64,000 nt of DNA from Bacillota bacterium (GCA_023395515.1 JAEWZB010000083.1:1-64000); one strand, 5' to 3'. Counted from the stretch's first letter, positions 26,865-36,466 are shown. Made by a program: numbers and translations. Notes: generated by a model from the letters alone, not told the origin.

Positions 26865-27854
26865 GTGACTAAAAATAAAAAAAGAATTCTGACCGGAGAT
26901 AGGCCTACAGGCAGCCTGCATCTTGGCCATTATTTAGGCAGCCTGAAAAACCGGGTGGAACTACAGGCAGATTATGATACTTATATAATAATTGCGGATG
27001 TACAAGCCCTAACTACCCATTGGGAAAAAGATGAAGATTTAAACAAACATGTTCACCAGATTACTTTAGATTATTTAGCCGCAGGTCTGGACCCTAATTT
27101 ATCGACCATATTTATTCAAAGCATGATTCCGGAAATACATGAACTGACTATGTATTATTCCTTGTTTACCTCGGTTAATGTTTTACGGCATAATCCCACT
27201 ATAAAAACGGAAGCTAAGCAGCATGGTTTTACCGATATGACTTATGGTTTTCTAGGTTACCCGGTTAGTCAGGCGGCTGACATCTCCATTTTCAAGGCTC
27301 ATTTAGTTCCGGTAGGCGAGGACCAAATACCCCATATAGAATTAGCCCGGAAAATTGTGCGTAGATTTAATGATCTCTATCAGCCGGTCTTAGTGGAGCC
27401 CGAAGCCTTAATCGGCGAAGTTCCCCGTCTGATAGGTCTGGATGGTCAGGCTAAAATGAGCAAAAGTCTTAATAACGCGATTTATCTAAGCGATACTGTG
27501 GAAGAGGTTAATAAAAAAGTAGGCAATGCCGTTACCGACCCGGCCCGTATCCGTAAAACCGACCCTGGTCATCCCGAAGTATGTACAGTTTTTGCCTACC
27601 ATAAAATCTTTAATTCTGCCGAGGTAGGCTCAATTGAAGAAGATTGCCGGAAAGGGCAAATCGGTTGTGTAGCCTGTAAGAAAAATTTAGCAGTTAAGAT
27701 TAATGACCTCCTGGAGCCTATGCGTATCAGAAGGTCAAACTATGATGCGGCGATGGTTAAAGATATATTAATAGAAGGTACCAAAAAAGCCAGAAACGTG
27801 GCCCAGGAAACTATGGAAGAAGTAAGGGCCGCCATGAAAATAAACTATTTTTAA
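26865..27854 (+). CDS. trpS: Tryptophanyl-tRNA synthetase
   Basis: TrpRS charges tRNA-Trp. The 329-residue class I enzyme has the HIGH-type motif GSLHLGHYLGSL near residue 16 and the KMSKS-type motif GQAKMSKSLNNA near 199. LGYPVSQAADISIFKAHLVP and VGEDQIPHIELAR form the tryptophan pocket region. The start is GTG at 26865, 6 nt from AAGGAGGA. It is one of few plus-strand genes, transcribed alone and facing the betaine transporter. A GC-rich hairpin follows the stop. Confidence 0.97.
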   Translation: MTKNKKRILTGDRPTGSLHLGHYLGSLKNRVELQADYDTYIIIADVQALTTHWEKDEDLNKHVHQITLDYLAAGLDPNLSTIFIQSMIPEIHELTMYYSLFTSVNVLRHNPTIKTEAKQHGFTDMTYGFLGYPVSQAADISIFKAHLVPVGEDQIPHIELARKIVRRFNDLYQPVLVEPEALIGEVPRLIGLDGQAKMSKSLNNAIYLSDTVEEVNKKVGNAVTDPARIRKTDPGHPEVCTVFAYHKIFNSAEVGSIEEDCRKGQIGCVACKKNLAVKINDLLEPMRIRRSNYDAAMVKDILIEGTKKARNVAQETMEEVRAAMKINYF

Positions 27855-27873
27855 AGCGTGAAATGTAAGCGCA

Positions 27874-27903
27874 GACAGGGGCGGTCTCCGCGCCGCCCCT
27901 GTC
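27874..27903. terminator. GC-rich hairpin between convergent trpS and opuAC
   Basis: A perfect 11-bp stem GACAGGGGCGG/CCGCCCCTGTC with an 8-nt loop separates the two convergent genes. No T-run follows on either side, but the position fits a shared transcription stop. Confidence 0.55.
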
Positions 27904-27915
27904 TTGATTGCTATT

Positions 27916-28806
27916 CTATTTATAGGCTTCCGGGAGCCAGCTTTTTACTAAATCTTGATTCTCCTCTACCCATTTACGGGCGGCAGTTTTGCTATTACCG
28001 GTTTCTTCGGCTAATCCCATCGCTGAACCTATATCCGCATCTCCCCAGTGGAAATTATCAAATAGTTCATAGACTTCCGGCATATCTTCTTTAAGTCCGG
28101 TTCTAGTTACAGTATAAATAATCTCGGCTTCACCATAAGCCTTTTTGGGATCTTCGAGGTATTTTAAATCCCATTGGGCAAATTTCCAATGGGGGCTCCA
28201 TCCGGTTACAACTATCCATTCCTGGTTGGCAATGGCTTGTTTTAACAAGGCCACCATAGTGGCATCAGAACCTTCCATTAGTTCAAAATCTAAATTATAA
28301 TCATGAAGAGCTTGATTAGAAGCTTGCATAATACCTGCTCCCGGATCAATCCCGATAATTTTCCCGTTAAATTTGTCTTTCACTCCATTTAATTCTTCTA
28401 TGGAGTTTATATCGACATAACCAGGGACTACTAAACCGATTTTGGCCCCTTCATAATTAGGACCCAGGTTTTCCACTTTATCTCCTACCTTTTCCATATA
28501 ATTCTTATGAGTAAAAGGCAGCCAGGCAGTAAATATTGCATCACCTTCATCATTAGCTAAACCCTGAAACATAGCCGCAGCAGTTACAGACAGCATCTCT
28601 ACTTCGTATCCCATAATGTTTTCCAGAATATCTGCCATAATATAAGTCTCAGCCCGGGCACAAGCCCATTCTACATATAATAATTTCACTTTACCTTTGT
28701 CACTGGAACCTCCAGATGCAGGACTCCCACTACCGCAGCCTGCCACCGTAAAAGCTGCCAGTATAAGCAAAGATAGCAATAAAATATTTCTTCTCTTTTT
28801 TAACAC
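27916..28806 (-). CDS. opuAC: Glycine betaine/proline-betaine ABC transporter, substrate-binding lipoprotein
   Basis: This protein captures compatible solutes outside the membrane. It has 296 residues with a lipoprotein signal ending in FTVAGCGSG (cysteine near residue 24). The mature part is an OpuAC-type binding protein: VEWACARAETYIMADILENI, AMFQGLANDEGDAIFTAWLP and GWSPHWKFAQWDLKYL, whose tryptophans fit the aromatic box for trimethylammonium groups. It is the last gene of opuAA-opuAB-opuAC, under a c-di-AMP riboswitch. The exact ligand (betaine, proline betaine or carnitine) cannot be read from sequence. Confidence 0.93.
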   Translation of the reverse strand: MLKKRRNILLLSLLILAAFTVAGCGSGSPASGGSSDKGKVKLLYVEWACARAETYIMADILENIMGYEVEMLSVTAAAMFQGLANDEGDAIFTAWLPFTHKNYMEKVGDKVENLGPNYEGAKIGLVVPGYVDINSIEELNGVKDKFNGKIIGIDPGAGIMQASNQALHDYNLDFELMEGSDATMVALLKQAIANQEWIVVTGWSPHWKFAQWDLKYLEDPKKAYGEAEIIYTVTRTGLKEDMPEVYELFDNFHWGDADIGSAMGLAEETGNSKTAARKWVEENQDLVKSWLPEAYK

Positions 28807-28826
28807 TATATCCTCCCCTTCATTTT

Positions 28827-29657
28827 TTACTTGGATTTACCTAGGTTTTGGGTTATACGGTCTAAAATTATAGCTAAGATTACAATTGCGACTCCTGCTT
28901 CAAATCCCATTCCCATATTAAGAGTTTGTATTGCTTCCCACACTACACCCCCCAGTCCTTTAGCTCCAATCATAGCTGCTATAACTACCATGGATAATGA
29001 CAGCATTATACATTGATTTATGCCGGCTAAAATAGTAGACCGGGCTAAAGGTAATTCGATCTTAAACAACATTTGAAAAAAAGTAGAGCCAAATGATTTA
29101 CCCAACTCTATTAGCTCTTCCGGAACTTGCTTAATTCCTAAACTAGTTAGACGTATAACCGGAGGCATAGCAAAGATTAAAGTGGTAATAACGGCCGGTA
29201 CTACTCCTAAACCAAAAAACGGTATAGCCGGCAGCAAGTAAACAAAGGCGGGTAAAGTCTGCATAAAATCTAATATAGGCGTTATTATTCTATGGGCAGA
29301 CTCATTTTTAGCCGCTAAAATTCCTAAAGGAATTCCTATGATAATACATAACAATACCCCGGATAATACCATGGCTATAGTGGCCATAGTCGCATTCCAC
29401 AGCTCAATATTATAAATAAAAAATAATCCTGCAATGGTAAATAAGGCTATCTTCTTTCCCGCCAAACGCCAGGCAATTAAAGCAATTATGATAATAATCA
29501 ACTCAGGAGGGATATCTATCAAAATATCCCGGAGTCCTAAAATAATTTTTTCTAAAGAGTCAGATATGGCTTTGGTAGTATCACGGTAATTTAAAGTTAA
29601 ATAATCTATCGCCATATCTGTCCATTTGGCTAATGGAATTCTGGGAATACTATTCAT
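28827..29657 (-). CDS. opuAB: Glycine betaine ABC transporter, permease
   Basis: The 276-residue inner-membrane permease has about six or seven helices. The ABC-coupling (EAA) loop is seen in [19 protein letters not shown] near residue 173. [20 protein letters not shown] and [20 protein letters not shown] are well conserved in OpuAB/ProW. The start overlaps the end of the ATPase gene by 8 nt. Confidence 0.94.
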   Translation of the reverse strand: MNSIPRIPLAKWTDMAIDYLTLNYRDTTKAISDSLEKIILGLRDILIDIPPELIIIIIALIAWRLAGKKIALFTIAGLFFIYNIELWNATMATIAMVLSGVLLCIIIGIPLGILAAKNESAHRIITPILDFMQTLPAFVYLLPAIPFFGLGVVPAVITTLIFAMPPVIRLTSLGIKQVPEELIELGKSFGSTFFQMLFKIELPLARSTILAGINQCIMLSLSMVVIAAMIGAKGLGGVVWEAIQTLNMGMGFEAGVAIVILAIILDRITQNLGKSK

Positions 29658-30846
29658 CAGTCATTCTCCTTTCCCCAGCTAATCCGGCTATAACCGAACC
29701 TCTTACTAAAGTTCCTTTTAAATGGTGGTTTTCATCTACAACTGCCACCGGAATCTTAGTATGGGCTAAAACATCTAACAAGTCAGATAAGTTAGTATCT
29801 AACCCGGTAACCGGTCCATCCTTTTCTATAACCTCATCTAGTACCCTTTGCCCTTCTTCCGCAACCCGGGCCGCATTTTCCGCTTTTACATACCCTATCA
29901 ATTGGCCGGACCGGTCGGTAACAAAAACTGAGGAGATACCATGCCTTTCCATCTGGTGAAGGGCAGCTCGGGGTCCGTCTTTAGGATAAATTATAGTCCG
30001 GGGTTTAACCATAACTGCCGAAGCAGTTAAGGCCTTGGAACGATTTATGTTCTCAACAAATCGGGCTACATATTCGGTAGCCGGAGATAACAGAATATCT
30101 TCCGAATTGCCCATTTGTACTATTTGGGCATCTTTCATTAAGGCAATTCTGTCTCCCACTTTTAAGGCTTCATCCAAATCGTGAGTTATAAAAATAATAG
30201 TTTTTTGCAGTTTCTTTTGTAGCTCCAGCAATTCATCTTGCATATCTTGCCTTATTAAAGGGTCCAAAGCACTAAAAGGCTCATCCATAAGCAAAATATC
30301 AGGATTAGTGGCTAAGGCCCGGGCAATACCTACTCTTTGTTGCATTCCGCCGCTAAGATTTTCCGGATAATATTCTTCCCAGCCCTTAAGGCCCACCATT
30401 TCCAAAGCTTGGAGAGATTTTTCATACCTCTCAATGCGGGGCATATTTTGAACTTCCAGCCCAAAAGCTACATTTTCCGCAATGGTTCGGTTAGGCAGCA
30501 GGGCGAATTTTTGAAAAACCATCCCCATCTTTTTGCGCCTAACGTGAGTAAGCTCCTTGCCCGACATTTTGGTAATATCTTGTCCGTCAATTAATATTTG
30601 ACCGGCAGTGGCATTAATTAGCTGGTTAATGCACCTTAATAAGGTGGATTTACCACTACCGGATAAACCCATAATCACAAAGCTTTCTCCTGCATTTACG
30701 ACAAACGAAACATCTCTTACTCCTACTACTTGCTTAGTCTTGCGCCTAATTTCTTCATTACTCACACCTTCATTCAACATTTGCAAAGCTTTGTCCGTAT
30801 TATTTCCGTAAATCTTACTCAAATTAGTTACTATTAATTTTTCCAT
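29650..30846 (-). CDS. opuAA: Glycine betaine ABC transporter, ATPase with CBS domains
   Basis: The 398-residue ATPase drives osmolyte uptake. The Walker A motif [15 protein letters not shown] lies near residue 59, the Q-loop in [15 protein letters not shown], the signature [16 protein letters not shown] near 163 and Walker [15 protein letters not shown] near 183. After about residue 280 come two CBS domains, which sense ionic strength or nucleotides in OpuA systems. It is the first gene of the operon; 540 nt upstream hold a riboswitch and promoter. Confidence 0.95.
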   Translation of the reverse strand: MEKLIVTNLSKIYGNNTDKALQMLNEGVSNEEIRRKTKQVVGVRDVSFVVNAGESFVIMGLSGSGKSTLLRCINQLINATAGQILIDGQDITKMSGKELTHVRRKKMGMVFQKFALLPNRTIAENVAFGLEVQNMPRIERYEKSLQALEMVGLKGWEEYYPENLSGGMQQRVGIARALATNPDILLMDEPFSALDPLIRQDMQDELLELQKKLQKTIIFITHDLDEALKVGDRIALMKDAQIVQMGNSEDILLSPATEYVARFVENINRSKALTASAVMVKPRTIIYPKDGPRAALHQMERHGISSVFVTDRSGQLIGYVKAENAARVAEEGQRVLDEVIEKDGPVTGLDTNLSDLLDVLAHTKIPVAVVDENHHLKGTLVRGSVIAGLAGERRMTDE

Positions 30847-30984
30847 AGATAATCATTCCCTTCTTATAGGCATGACAATAAATCGCCTTAATTCCCTTTT
30901 AATAGGAATATTGCGTTAGCACAGACTATATACTTATTACTAATAAATAAGCTAAGCCTACGAAGATTTAATAAAAAATAAATT

Positions 30985-31082
30985 AATAAAAATTAGAGGT
31001 GGGGAGCCTTCGAAATCATTGAAGCTTTATTATAGAAGCTATATAGAAGTTTACCGGAAGGCAAAATATCCCCATTCTCCCC
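30985..31082 (-). promoter_or_regulatory. Expression platform of the c-di-AMP riboswitch
   Basis: On the minus strand GGGGAG (31077-31082) and GCCTTC (31057-31062) can pair with GAAGGC (31006-31011) and CTCCCC (31001-31006) downstream, followed by a T-rich tract near 30985-30995. This long stem could act as a terminator that competes with the aptamer. The region 30847-30984 down to opuAA is plain AT-rich leader. Confidence 0.55.
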
Positions 31083-31089
31083 TTACACC

Positions 31090-31212
31090 TGCTTACGAGG
31101 TTAGCTGACGGGTTAGGGTTATAAGGCACCCTTCCGTTATGGATTCACCCCAACAAAGTGGTTCCCCCGTTCTTAAATAACTAAGATTCAGCAAGAGAAT
31201 GGCTGCTGCCAA
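31090..31212 (-). ncRNA. c-di-AMP riboswitch (ydaO/yuaA type)
   Basis: Read on the minus strand, the family's conserved blocks appear in order: GAACGGGGGAACCA (about 31171-31158), GGGGTGAATCC (about 31150-31140), then AACCCGTCAGCTAACCTCGT (about 31114-31095). These match the ydaO-type aptamer, which binds c-di-AMP and usually switches off osmolyte and potassium transport genes. It lies between a good promoter and the betaine transporter operon, a known target class, so the regulatory logic is clear. The boundaries are estimated from the conserved blocks. Confidence 0.9.
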
Positions 31213-31247
31213 AAGTTTACTATTAATATTAATTTTTCAATGTTTAT

Positions 31248-31277
31248 ATTATAGGCATACTTTAAGAAGCCTGACAA
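31248..31277 (-). promoter_or_regulatory. Sigma-A-type promoter of the opuA operon
   Basis: On the minus strand TTGTCA (31272-31277) and TATAAT (31248-31253) are 18 nt apart. A start near 31241 would begin the transcript just before the riboswitch. The rest of the gap up to 31386 is AT-rich with nothing else recognised. Confidence 0.7.
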
Positions 31278-31386
31278 ACACGCTAAAATGCAATTAAAAC
31301 TAATATGTTTTAAAAAAATGCGATATAACTGCCATATGCTTAAAAATAATAACTAATTCGGTTAAGGCGTAAAGCAGGTGATATTC

Positions 31387-32739
31387 CTACATAATATTCG
31401 CCTTACGCAAGACTTCATATAATACCGGTACTACTTGTTTTTTCCTGGACATTACTCCTTTTAAAAACACGGTATTATCCGATGATGCAGGGCCAAAGGC
31501 TTCAGCTACTAAGGAACTCTTTTCTCCGCTTACTATTAATTGAGTACCTTCCTCAATAATATCCGTCACCATTAAACACATAAAAGCATAATTATTTTTA
31601 TTACAAATATCTTGCATAGTTTTTTTAATGCCCGCCTTACGCTGGGAAATTCTAGTTAAATCAACGGTTTCAATTTGGGATATAGCAAAAACGGTTTCAT
31701 CGCTGGTATATTCTTTTAAATCATGACTGACTAAGTCAATATCAGATTGTTTATCAATAATACTGCCTCTATCAAATAGTTCTTTACCCCATTTGATAGC
31801 ATCCAAACCTGCAATTTGACTTAAATCCTTGGCAATTCTGGTATCTTTGGCAGTGGTGGTAGGTGATTTAAAAATCATCGTATCCGATAATATACCGGAT
31901 AACATTAGCCCGGCTAAATCCCGGCTAATAAACATATTTTTTAGTTCAAACATCTCCGCCACTAACGTACAAGTAGAGCCGACCGGTTCATTTTTGAAAA
32001 AGATAGGAGAAATAGTCTGAATGTCTCCCACCCGGTGATGGTCAATTATTTCTAATACCTCGGCTTGTTCAATACCTTCCACCGCTTGGTGTCTTTCATT
32101 ATGATCAACTAAGATTATCTTTTTTCGTTTCATATCCAGTAAGTTATAACGGGATATCATGCCTAAAAAACGGTTTTCATGGTCTACTACCGGGTAATTG
32201 CGAAAGCGGGTAGCAAGCATATGCTTACGAACTTCCTCAACCGTTTCATCCTTTTCAAATAGGGTTAATCCTCTGGTTCTCATGATATCGGCCACTTTAT
32301 AGTTTAATATTTCTCCTAATATTTCGGGACTTTTATCAATATCTCGGCCCCGACCTAAACTATCCATAAAAATCATAGCCAAATCACCTATAGTTAATAG
32401 GCCTAAAAATTTATGCTTATCATCTAAAACCGGCAAAGTTTTTATGTTATGTTTGCGCATAAGATTACCGATTTCCATAACCGTCATATTTACGGTAGCA
32501 TAGACAATAGCCTGATCATCCAGTAAATCATCTACCTTAGTGCCCACATTTCTAAGTATCACCGGAGGTTCAAAATTAAACTTTTCTAATACAAAATTAG
32601 CCTCCTCACTAATATCGCCGGCTGCGGCTGCTATGTATATACCTTCATCAGTACTTTGTTTATATGATTTATAACCAATAGCTGATGCTATGGAATCTAT
32701 ATCCGGGTTCTTATGACCTATTACATATACTGGTTTCAT
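31387..32739 (-). CDS. ppaC: Manganese-dependent inorganic pyrophosphatase with CBS domains (family II)
   Basis: Family II pyrophosphatases hydrolyse diphosphate and pull biosynthetic reactions forward. The 450-residue protein starts with the DHH-type motif VIGHKNPDIDSIASAIG. Two CBS domains (about residues 70-190) are inserted, then IILVDHNERHQ and LEIIDHHRVGD complete the metal site. The DHHA2 half with SGILSDTMIFKSPTTT follows. In studied CBS-pyrophosphatases adenine nucleotides bind the CBS pair and tune activity. A DRTGG domain, present in longer members, is absent, in keeping with the shorter length. GGAGGAAG precedes the ATG. Confidence 0.94.
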   Translation of the reverse strand: MKPVYVIGHKNPDIDSIASAIGYKSYKQSTDEGIYIAAAAGDISEEANFVLEKFNFEPPVILRNVGTKVDDLLDDQAIVYATVNMTVMEIGNLMRKHNIKTLPVLDDKHKFLGLLTIGDLAMIFMDSLGRGRDIDKSPEILGEILNYKVADIMRTRGLTLFEKDETVEEVRKHMLATRFRNYPVVDHENRFLGMISRYNLLDMKRKKIILVDHNERHQAVEGIEQAEVLEIIDHHRVGDIQTISPIFFKNEPVGSTCTLVAEMFELKNMFISRDLAGLMLSGILSDTMIFKSPTTTAKDTRIAKDLSQIAGLDAIKWGKELFDRGSIIDKQSDIDLVSHDLKEYTSDETVFAISQIETVDLTRISQRKAGIKKTMQDICNKNNYAFMCLMVTDIIEEGTQLIVSGEKSSLVAEAFGPASSDNTVFLKGVMSRKKQVVPVLYEVLRKANIM

Positions 32740-32796
32740 TTTTACTTCCTCCCATTAGTGTAAATTGTAAGGGGTTAGGGGTAGAGAAATTTGCTA

Positions 32797-33456
32797 TCAG
32801 GGGCGTAAGAACAAATTTGCTATAAATTGGGCAGCCAGGACATCTTCCATGGAATTACGGCTGGCCGCTACTACTGCTATTCCGGTGTCAGTTGCCCGGA
32901 TAACATTAGCAGCCCGTTTAATAGCGGACAGAGCCGGTTCTATCCCTTTTTGTTTTAAAGTTCTGGCCACAGTAGCAGTTATAACCTGACGGCTTTCCAC
33001 AAAGGCGGCATCAAAAGCTACTCCGCCGGTATCGGTAACCGCCACTACTACCCGGTCCTTAAATTCTGCTAATTTAGGAGTCTCAGCTCCTATGTTGGGT
33101 AAAACCGCTTCGATTATTCCGCCTTTACTTTCAATGCCCTTAATAACCTTCTGACAGCGGTTTATTCTTTCCTCATCTGTCCCCACCCGTGGTTCTGATA
33201 TTATAATTATATTATTATTTATTTCTTTAGCCAGAAGGGCAGCTTCCTGGCCAATTGCTTCCGGGTTAACCTGGACCGGGGCTCTGGTAAAATCAGGACT
33301 GGCCCCTAAAACGGCATAGGCTCCGCTATCTAAAGCACTTTCTAAAGTAGTAGACATATCAATAACATCCACAATCATAACCAGCATACCTTCCCGGGCC
33401 GCATCTCGGGCCCCGCTGGCATCACTAGTTACGATTATCTTTTTTGACCTTACCAT
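32797..33456 (-). CDS. Conserved protein resembling ComB (2-phosphosulfolactate phosphatase family)
   Basis: This 219-residue protein is not firmly assigned. MLVMIVDVIDMSTTLESALD near residue 25 recalls the ComB segment around VIDVLRATTT, and YAVLGASPDF follows at the expected distance. ComB acts in coenzyme M-type sulfonate metabolism, but many bacterial relatives have no known role. VTDTGGVAFDAAFV and AANVIRATDTGIAVVAASR near the C-terminus may form other parts of the site. Its start lies 32 nt inside the EndoQ-type gene, so the two are coupled. No other coenzyme M gene is nearby, so the substrate is left open. Confidence 0.45.
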   Translation of the reverse strand: MVRSKKIIVTSDASGARDAAREGMLVMIVDVIDMSTTLESALDSGAYAVLGASPDFTRAPVQVNPEAIGQEAALLAKEINNNIIIISEPRVGTDEERINRCQKVIKGIESKGGIIEAVLPNIGAETPKLAEFKDRVVVAVTDTGGVAFDAAFVESRQVITATVARTLKQKGIEPALSAIKRAANVIRATDTGIAVVAASRNSMEDVLAAQFIANLFLRP

Positions 33457-34603
33457 AATAGCCGCCTCCCCCTGGTATTATCTGCAATCTACCCGCCCGC
33501 ATTTTGTTTATCATCATGGCAATATCGGGGCTAATCAGTCTGGCTATATCATCTACACTAACCCGTTCTAATATCTCAATCTCATTATCAAAAAAGGCCG
33601 TAAGTTTCTTTAAAGTCTTAGGACCTACACCGGGCAATTCCTTTAAAGGAACCCGGTAATTATAAACCGGCCGGCCTACGGGATGATGGGCTTCCTCAAA
33701 ATCTCTTATCTCGATAATCCGGTCATAAACTCCTTTGACCACGTTAGATGAGTTACCACACTTAGGACAGGTAAAAACCGGCGGCTTTTCTTCTATTATA
33801 ACTTCACAATGAGGACAAAAACTACGGTGATATTTACCCATAATAGGGTCCATGCCATAATTAGCCATAACCCTGCGGCCGTCTTCATTATACAAAGCTA
33901 GTTTTAATTCCTTAAAGCTTTTGTCGGCTACTCTAAGCAAGTTATATTCCCGCCCTATATTGTCAGAGGAATGAGCATCAGAATTAGATAAAAAAGTGAA
34001 TTCTCTAGTTTCTGCAATAGTATCAGCCATATTAGAGTCCGAGCTAAGCCCTAGTTCGATTACCTTAACTTGAGATAAATCCCGTCCTAAAATTTTAGCC
34101 AACCTATCAGTTAACATGCCATAAACCCCTTTATGGGGAGTAAAAGCATGGGCAAAGCAAAAAATGCCTTCACATATATAGGCTAAATTCAAAAATTCTA
34201 TGATACCGGCATTAGCCCTTTGGGTAGAAAGCTCCAGATTAGTAACCCGGCTGCCTAAAAATTTCTGATATTTTTTTAAGCTGGGCAAATCAGGAAGATA
34301 AGTTATGACATGAATACCTTCTTTAGTTTCGGCCTCGGCTCCGGCAATTAACATCACTCCATTAGAAGCTATAAAACCTCCCTGGGGATGTTCTTTCAGC
34401 CGACCGTCATTAAGCATACCCTCCAGTTCTTTAATAACTAAGGGGCTGGCACAATCTACTACCCCTACTATATCTAAACCTTTGCGCAAAGCATCCTGAA
34501 ATATAATGGTATCTAAAGTCAATTTACGGGAGGCCGTTATTTTAACCGGCTTTAGGCAGGCTGATCCAATATGAATATGTAAATCACCATAAATATTACG
34601 CAA
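33425..34603 (-). CDS. Endonuclease Q-type PHP nuclease
   Basis: EndoQ enzymes cut DNA 5' of deaminated bases such as uracil and hypoxanthine. The 392-residue protein has a PHP domain beginning IYGDLHIHIGSA, with metal residues in GVVDCASP, IAGAEAETKEGIHV, FCFAHAFTPHKG and SNSDAHSS. A zinc ribbon follows (CPHCEVII...FTCPKCGN, residues about 270-295). A helix-hairpin-helix VPLKELPGVGPKTLKKL near 320 and a glycine-rich GGGGYYGKVKK tail finish it. This order matches the bacterial EndoQ family. It may be part of a repair unit with the downstream ComB-like gene, though no functional link is known. Confidence 0.85.
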   Translation of the reverse strand: MRNIYGDLHIHIGSACLKPVKITASRKLTLDTIIFQDALRKGLDIVGVVDCASPLVIKELEGMLNDGRLKEHPQGGFIASNGVMLIAGAEAETKEGIHVITYLPDLPSLKKYQKFLGSRVTNLELSTQRANAGIIEFLNLAYICEGIFCFAHAFTPHKGVYGMLTDRLAKILGRDLSQVKVIELGLSSDSNMADTIAETREFTFLSNSDAHSSDNIGREYNLLRVADKSFKELKLALYNEDGRRVMANYGMDPIMGKYHRSFCPHCEVIIEEKPPVFTCPKCGNSSNVVKGVYDRIIEIRDFEEAHHPVGRPVYNYRVPLKELPGVGPKTLKKLTAFFDNEIEILERVSVDDIARLISPDIAMMINKMRAGRLQIIPGGGGYYGKVKKDNRN

Positions 34604-34648
34604 TTTTTATCCCTTCTTATCTTGGCTATCTTTAAATTAAATAACTCA

Positions 34649-35182
34649 TTACCGCATATGATTATAAGCATATTGTATGCCTATAATACTTTTACCATCA
34701 ATAATCTCTCCGTCCGCAATCATTTTATAGGCTTGTTCTAAAGGTATCATAACCGTTTCCACAAATTCATCCAAATCCAAGTTAGTTTCACCTGGGCTAA
34801 GGTTAGTAGCGGCGAAAATATGAATTTTCTCATCGGTAAATCCGGGAGCCGTGTAAAAGCTTAAGATTTTTTCCATGTTTTTCGCCCTTAACCCGGTTTC
34901 TTCCGCTAATTCCCGATGAGCACAGGCTAAAATGTCTTCTCCCGGTTCCAGTATACCGGCCGGAACTTCCAGCAAAGCTTGTTCCACCGGTTTGCGGTAT
35001 TGTTTAACTAAGTAAATATTATTTTTATCATCTATAGCTACTATAGCCACCGCTTCCGCATGCTGCACAATTTCCCGGGTACTCTGGCGGCCATCCGGCA
35101 GTAATACAGTATCTAGTTTAACATTTATTATCCGGCCGGCAAAAATCGGTTTAGAACTTATAGTTTTCTCCGTGAAATCCAT
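34649..35182 (-). CDS. nudF: ADP-ribose pyrophosphatase (Nudix hydrolase)
   Basis: NudF cleaves ADP-ribose to AMP and ribose-5-phosphate. The start is set to the ATG at 35182, 7 nt from AGGAGGA, giving 177 residues; the longer frame to 35218 has no ribosome site. The Nudix box reads GEDILACAHRELAEETGL near residue 83 and fits the REUXEEXGU pattern. SFYTAPGFTDEKIHIF and the conserved glutamate after DLDEFVETV support the ADP-ribose branch. Confidence 0.93.
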   Translation of the reverse strand: MDFTEKTISSKPIFAGRIINVKLDTVLLPDGRQSTREIVQHAEAVAIVAIDDKNNIYLVKQYRKPVEQALLEVPAGILEPGEDILACAHRELAEETGLRAKNMEKILSFYTAPGFTDEKIHIFAATNLSPGETNLDLDEFVETVMIPLEQAYKMIADGEIIDGKSIIGIQYAYNHMR

Positions 35183-35241
35183 TAAAATCCTCCTGCATAT
35201 TTTTACCATAATCTTCATATATTGCTCATGAGGTGATAAAC

Positions 35242-35367
35242 ATGAATATGGTAGTACAAAATAATAAAATTATAATTATTGGCCCACTAAAAGATATTAT
35301 AAATATTCTGGCCCATTATCCCCCGGACACAACTTTACGGGAATTTATTAAATTGCATTTGCATTAA
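35242..35367 (+). CDS. Small ORF, 41 residues, possible gene
   Basis: A short plus-strand frame starts at ATG 35242 with GAGGTG 7 nt upstream and ends 1 nt before the DUF3866 gene's end. It begins MNMVVQNNKIIIIGPLKDII and ends PPDTTLREFIKLHLH. The composition and ribosome site look protein-like, and the frame fills the gap between two minus-strand genes. I do not recognise a characterised family. Homologues with the GPL and PDTTLREF blocks would confirm it. Confidence 0.45.
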   Translation: MNMVVQNNKIIIIGPLKDIINILAHYPPDTTLREFIKLHLH

Positions 35368-35368
35368 G

Positions 35369-36466
35369 CTAGGCTAATACCAGTTTATTAAGATTTTTTC
35401 CTTTAATAATACTGGCAGCAGTTAAGGCCGCCGCACCCAGGGTAAGGAAAAACTCCTTATCTTCATCAATGGTACGGCCCATAGTGGTAAGGTTAAGACT
35501 GCTGTTTCTCATTAGGTCTAAAGTATCATCAGCTTCTTCCAGGGTAAAATCATAGCGGTCCCATAGGCCGGCTAATCTTAATTGTTCTAAAACATGGGTT
35601 AAGCGGTCTTCCCTCATCTTAGCTATAGGAACTATAGATTTAGCCCGGCACACCCGGGATAAAACTGTTACCGTATGATGGCTTAAGCCAATATGCCGGT
35701 CTCTATTATCCGCAAAACTTATGCGCGGTACACAAATTGGTACTCCTTTAAGGGTATCAACCGCATTTAATATGTCTCCTTGTTCTATCCCGGTATAGCC
35801 CCATTTAGTTCCGGTTCCCACAATCCCTGGCCCCATAGTTACTATTACTACATCGGGATTAAACACCTTTTTAGCTGCTAATAATCCCGAATAGATATTT
35901 ACCGCTTCCAAATCCCCGCCAAAAGCATGACCAATCGTAATACTGCCCTGTAACAAGTTATTCTGCTTAAGCCAATCCACCGTATTACTGAATTTTATAG
36001 GAAGAGCCGCTCCATCGGTCATTATATAAGCGATTTTAAGTTGAGAAGCTCCTAATTGCAAGCATAAAGGGGCTAACATGGAATGGAGGGTTCCTACTAA
36101 TACCGGTAGGCCCTCTAAACTATCTGCATCTATTAAATCATGATGATAAGGACTATCTTCTTCTTCCACACTGAGCACTTTTAGTTGCATAGGAGTGTAG
36201 CGCAATTTCATGATATGTCCTTTAGGAGTTAAGTCTTGGCTTTTAAGACTTAAATTAGCCATAATATAATGATAACCACCACTGCCTAAGCCTAATTTCA
36301 CTGCAGTAGTATTTACCATTACCTCATCCCCGATTTTAACTTCCCCGGTCAAACCCGGATAAACAATGCACTTTTCCTCTTTACCATCTATATTAACCAG
36401 ATATCCGCCGATACCGGAACGGACAAATAATTCCTCAGTTACCAGGCCCCGTTTAATATCAAGCAA
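35369..36466 (-). CDS. DUF3866 family protein
   Basis: The 365-residue protein matches the DUF3866 family, found in Actinobacteria and Firmicutes and of unknown function. It begins LDIKRGLVTEELFVR with a small beta-rich part (to about residue 60), followed by an alpha/beta domain with VGTLHSMLAPLCLQLGA, ITIGHAFGGDLEAVNIYSGL and VTMGPGIVGTGTKWGYTGIE. LSHHTVTVLSRV near 275 may be part of the site. Its neighbours are NudF and the M20 peptidase, and R1 copy C lies upstream. Confidence 0.85.
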   Translation of the reverse strand: MLDIKRGLVTEELFVRSGIGGYLVNIDGKEEKCIVYPGLTGEVKIGDEVMVNTTAVKLGLGSGGYHYIMANLSLKSQDLTPKGHIMKLRYTPMQLKVLSVEEEDSPYHHDLIDADSLEGLPVLVGTLHSMLAPLCLQLGASQLKIAYIMTDGAALPIKFSNTVDWLKQNNLLQGSITIGHAFGGDLEAVNIYSGLLAAKKVFNPDVVIVTMGPGIVGTGTKWGYTGIEQGDILNAVDTLKGVPICVPRISFADNRDRHIGLSHHTVTVLSRVCRAKSIVPIAKMREDRLTHVLEQLRLAGLWDRYDFTLEEADDTLDLMRNSSLNLTTMGRTIDEDKEFFLTLGAAALTAASIIKGKNLNKLVLA

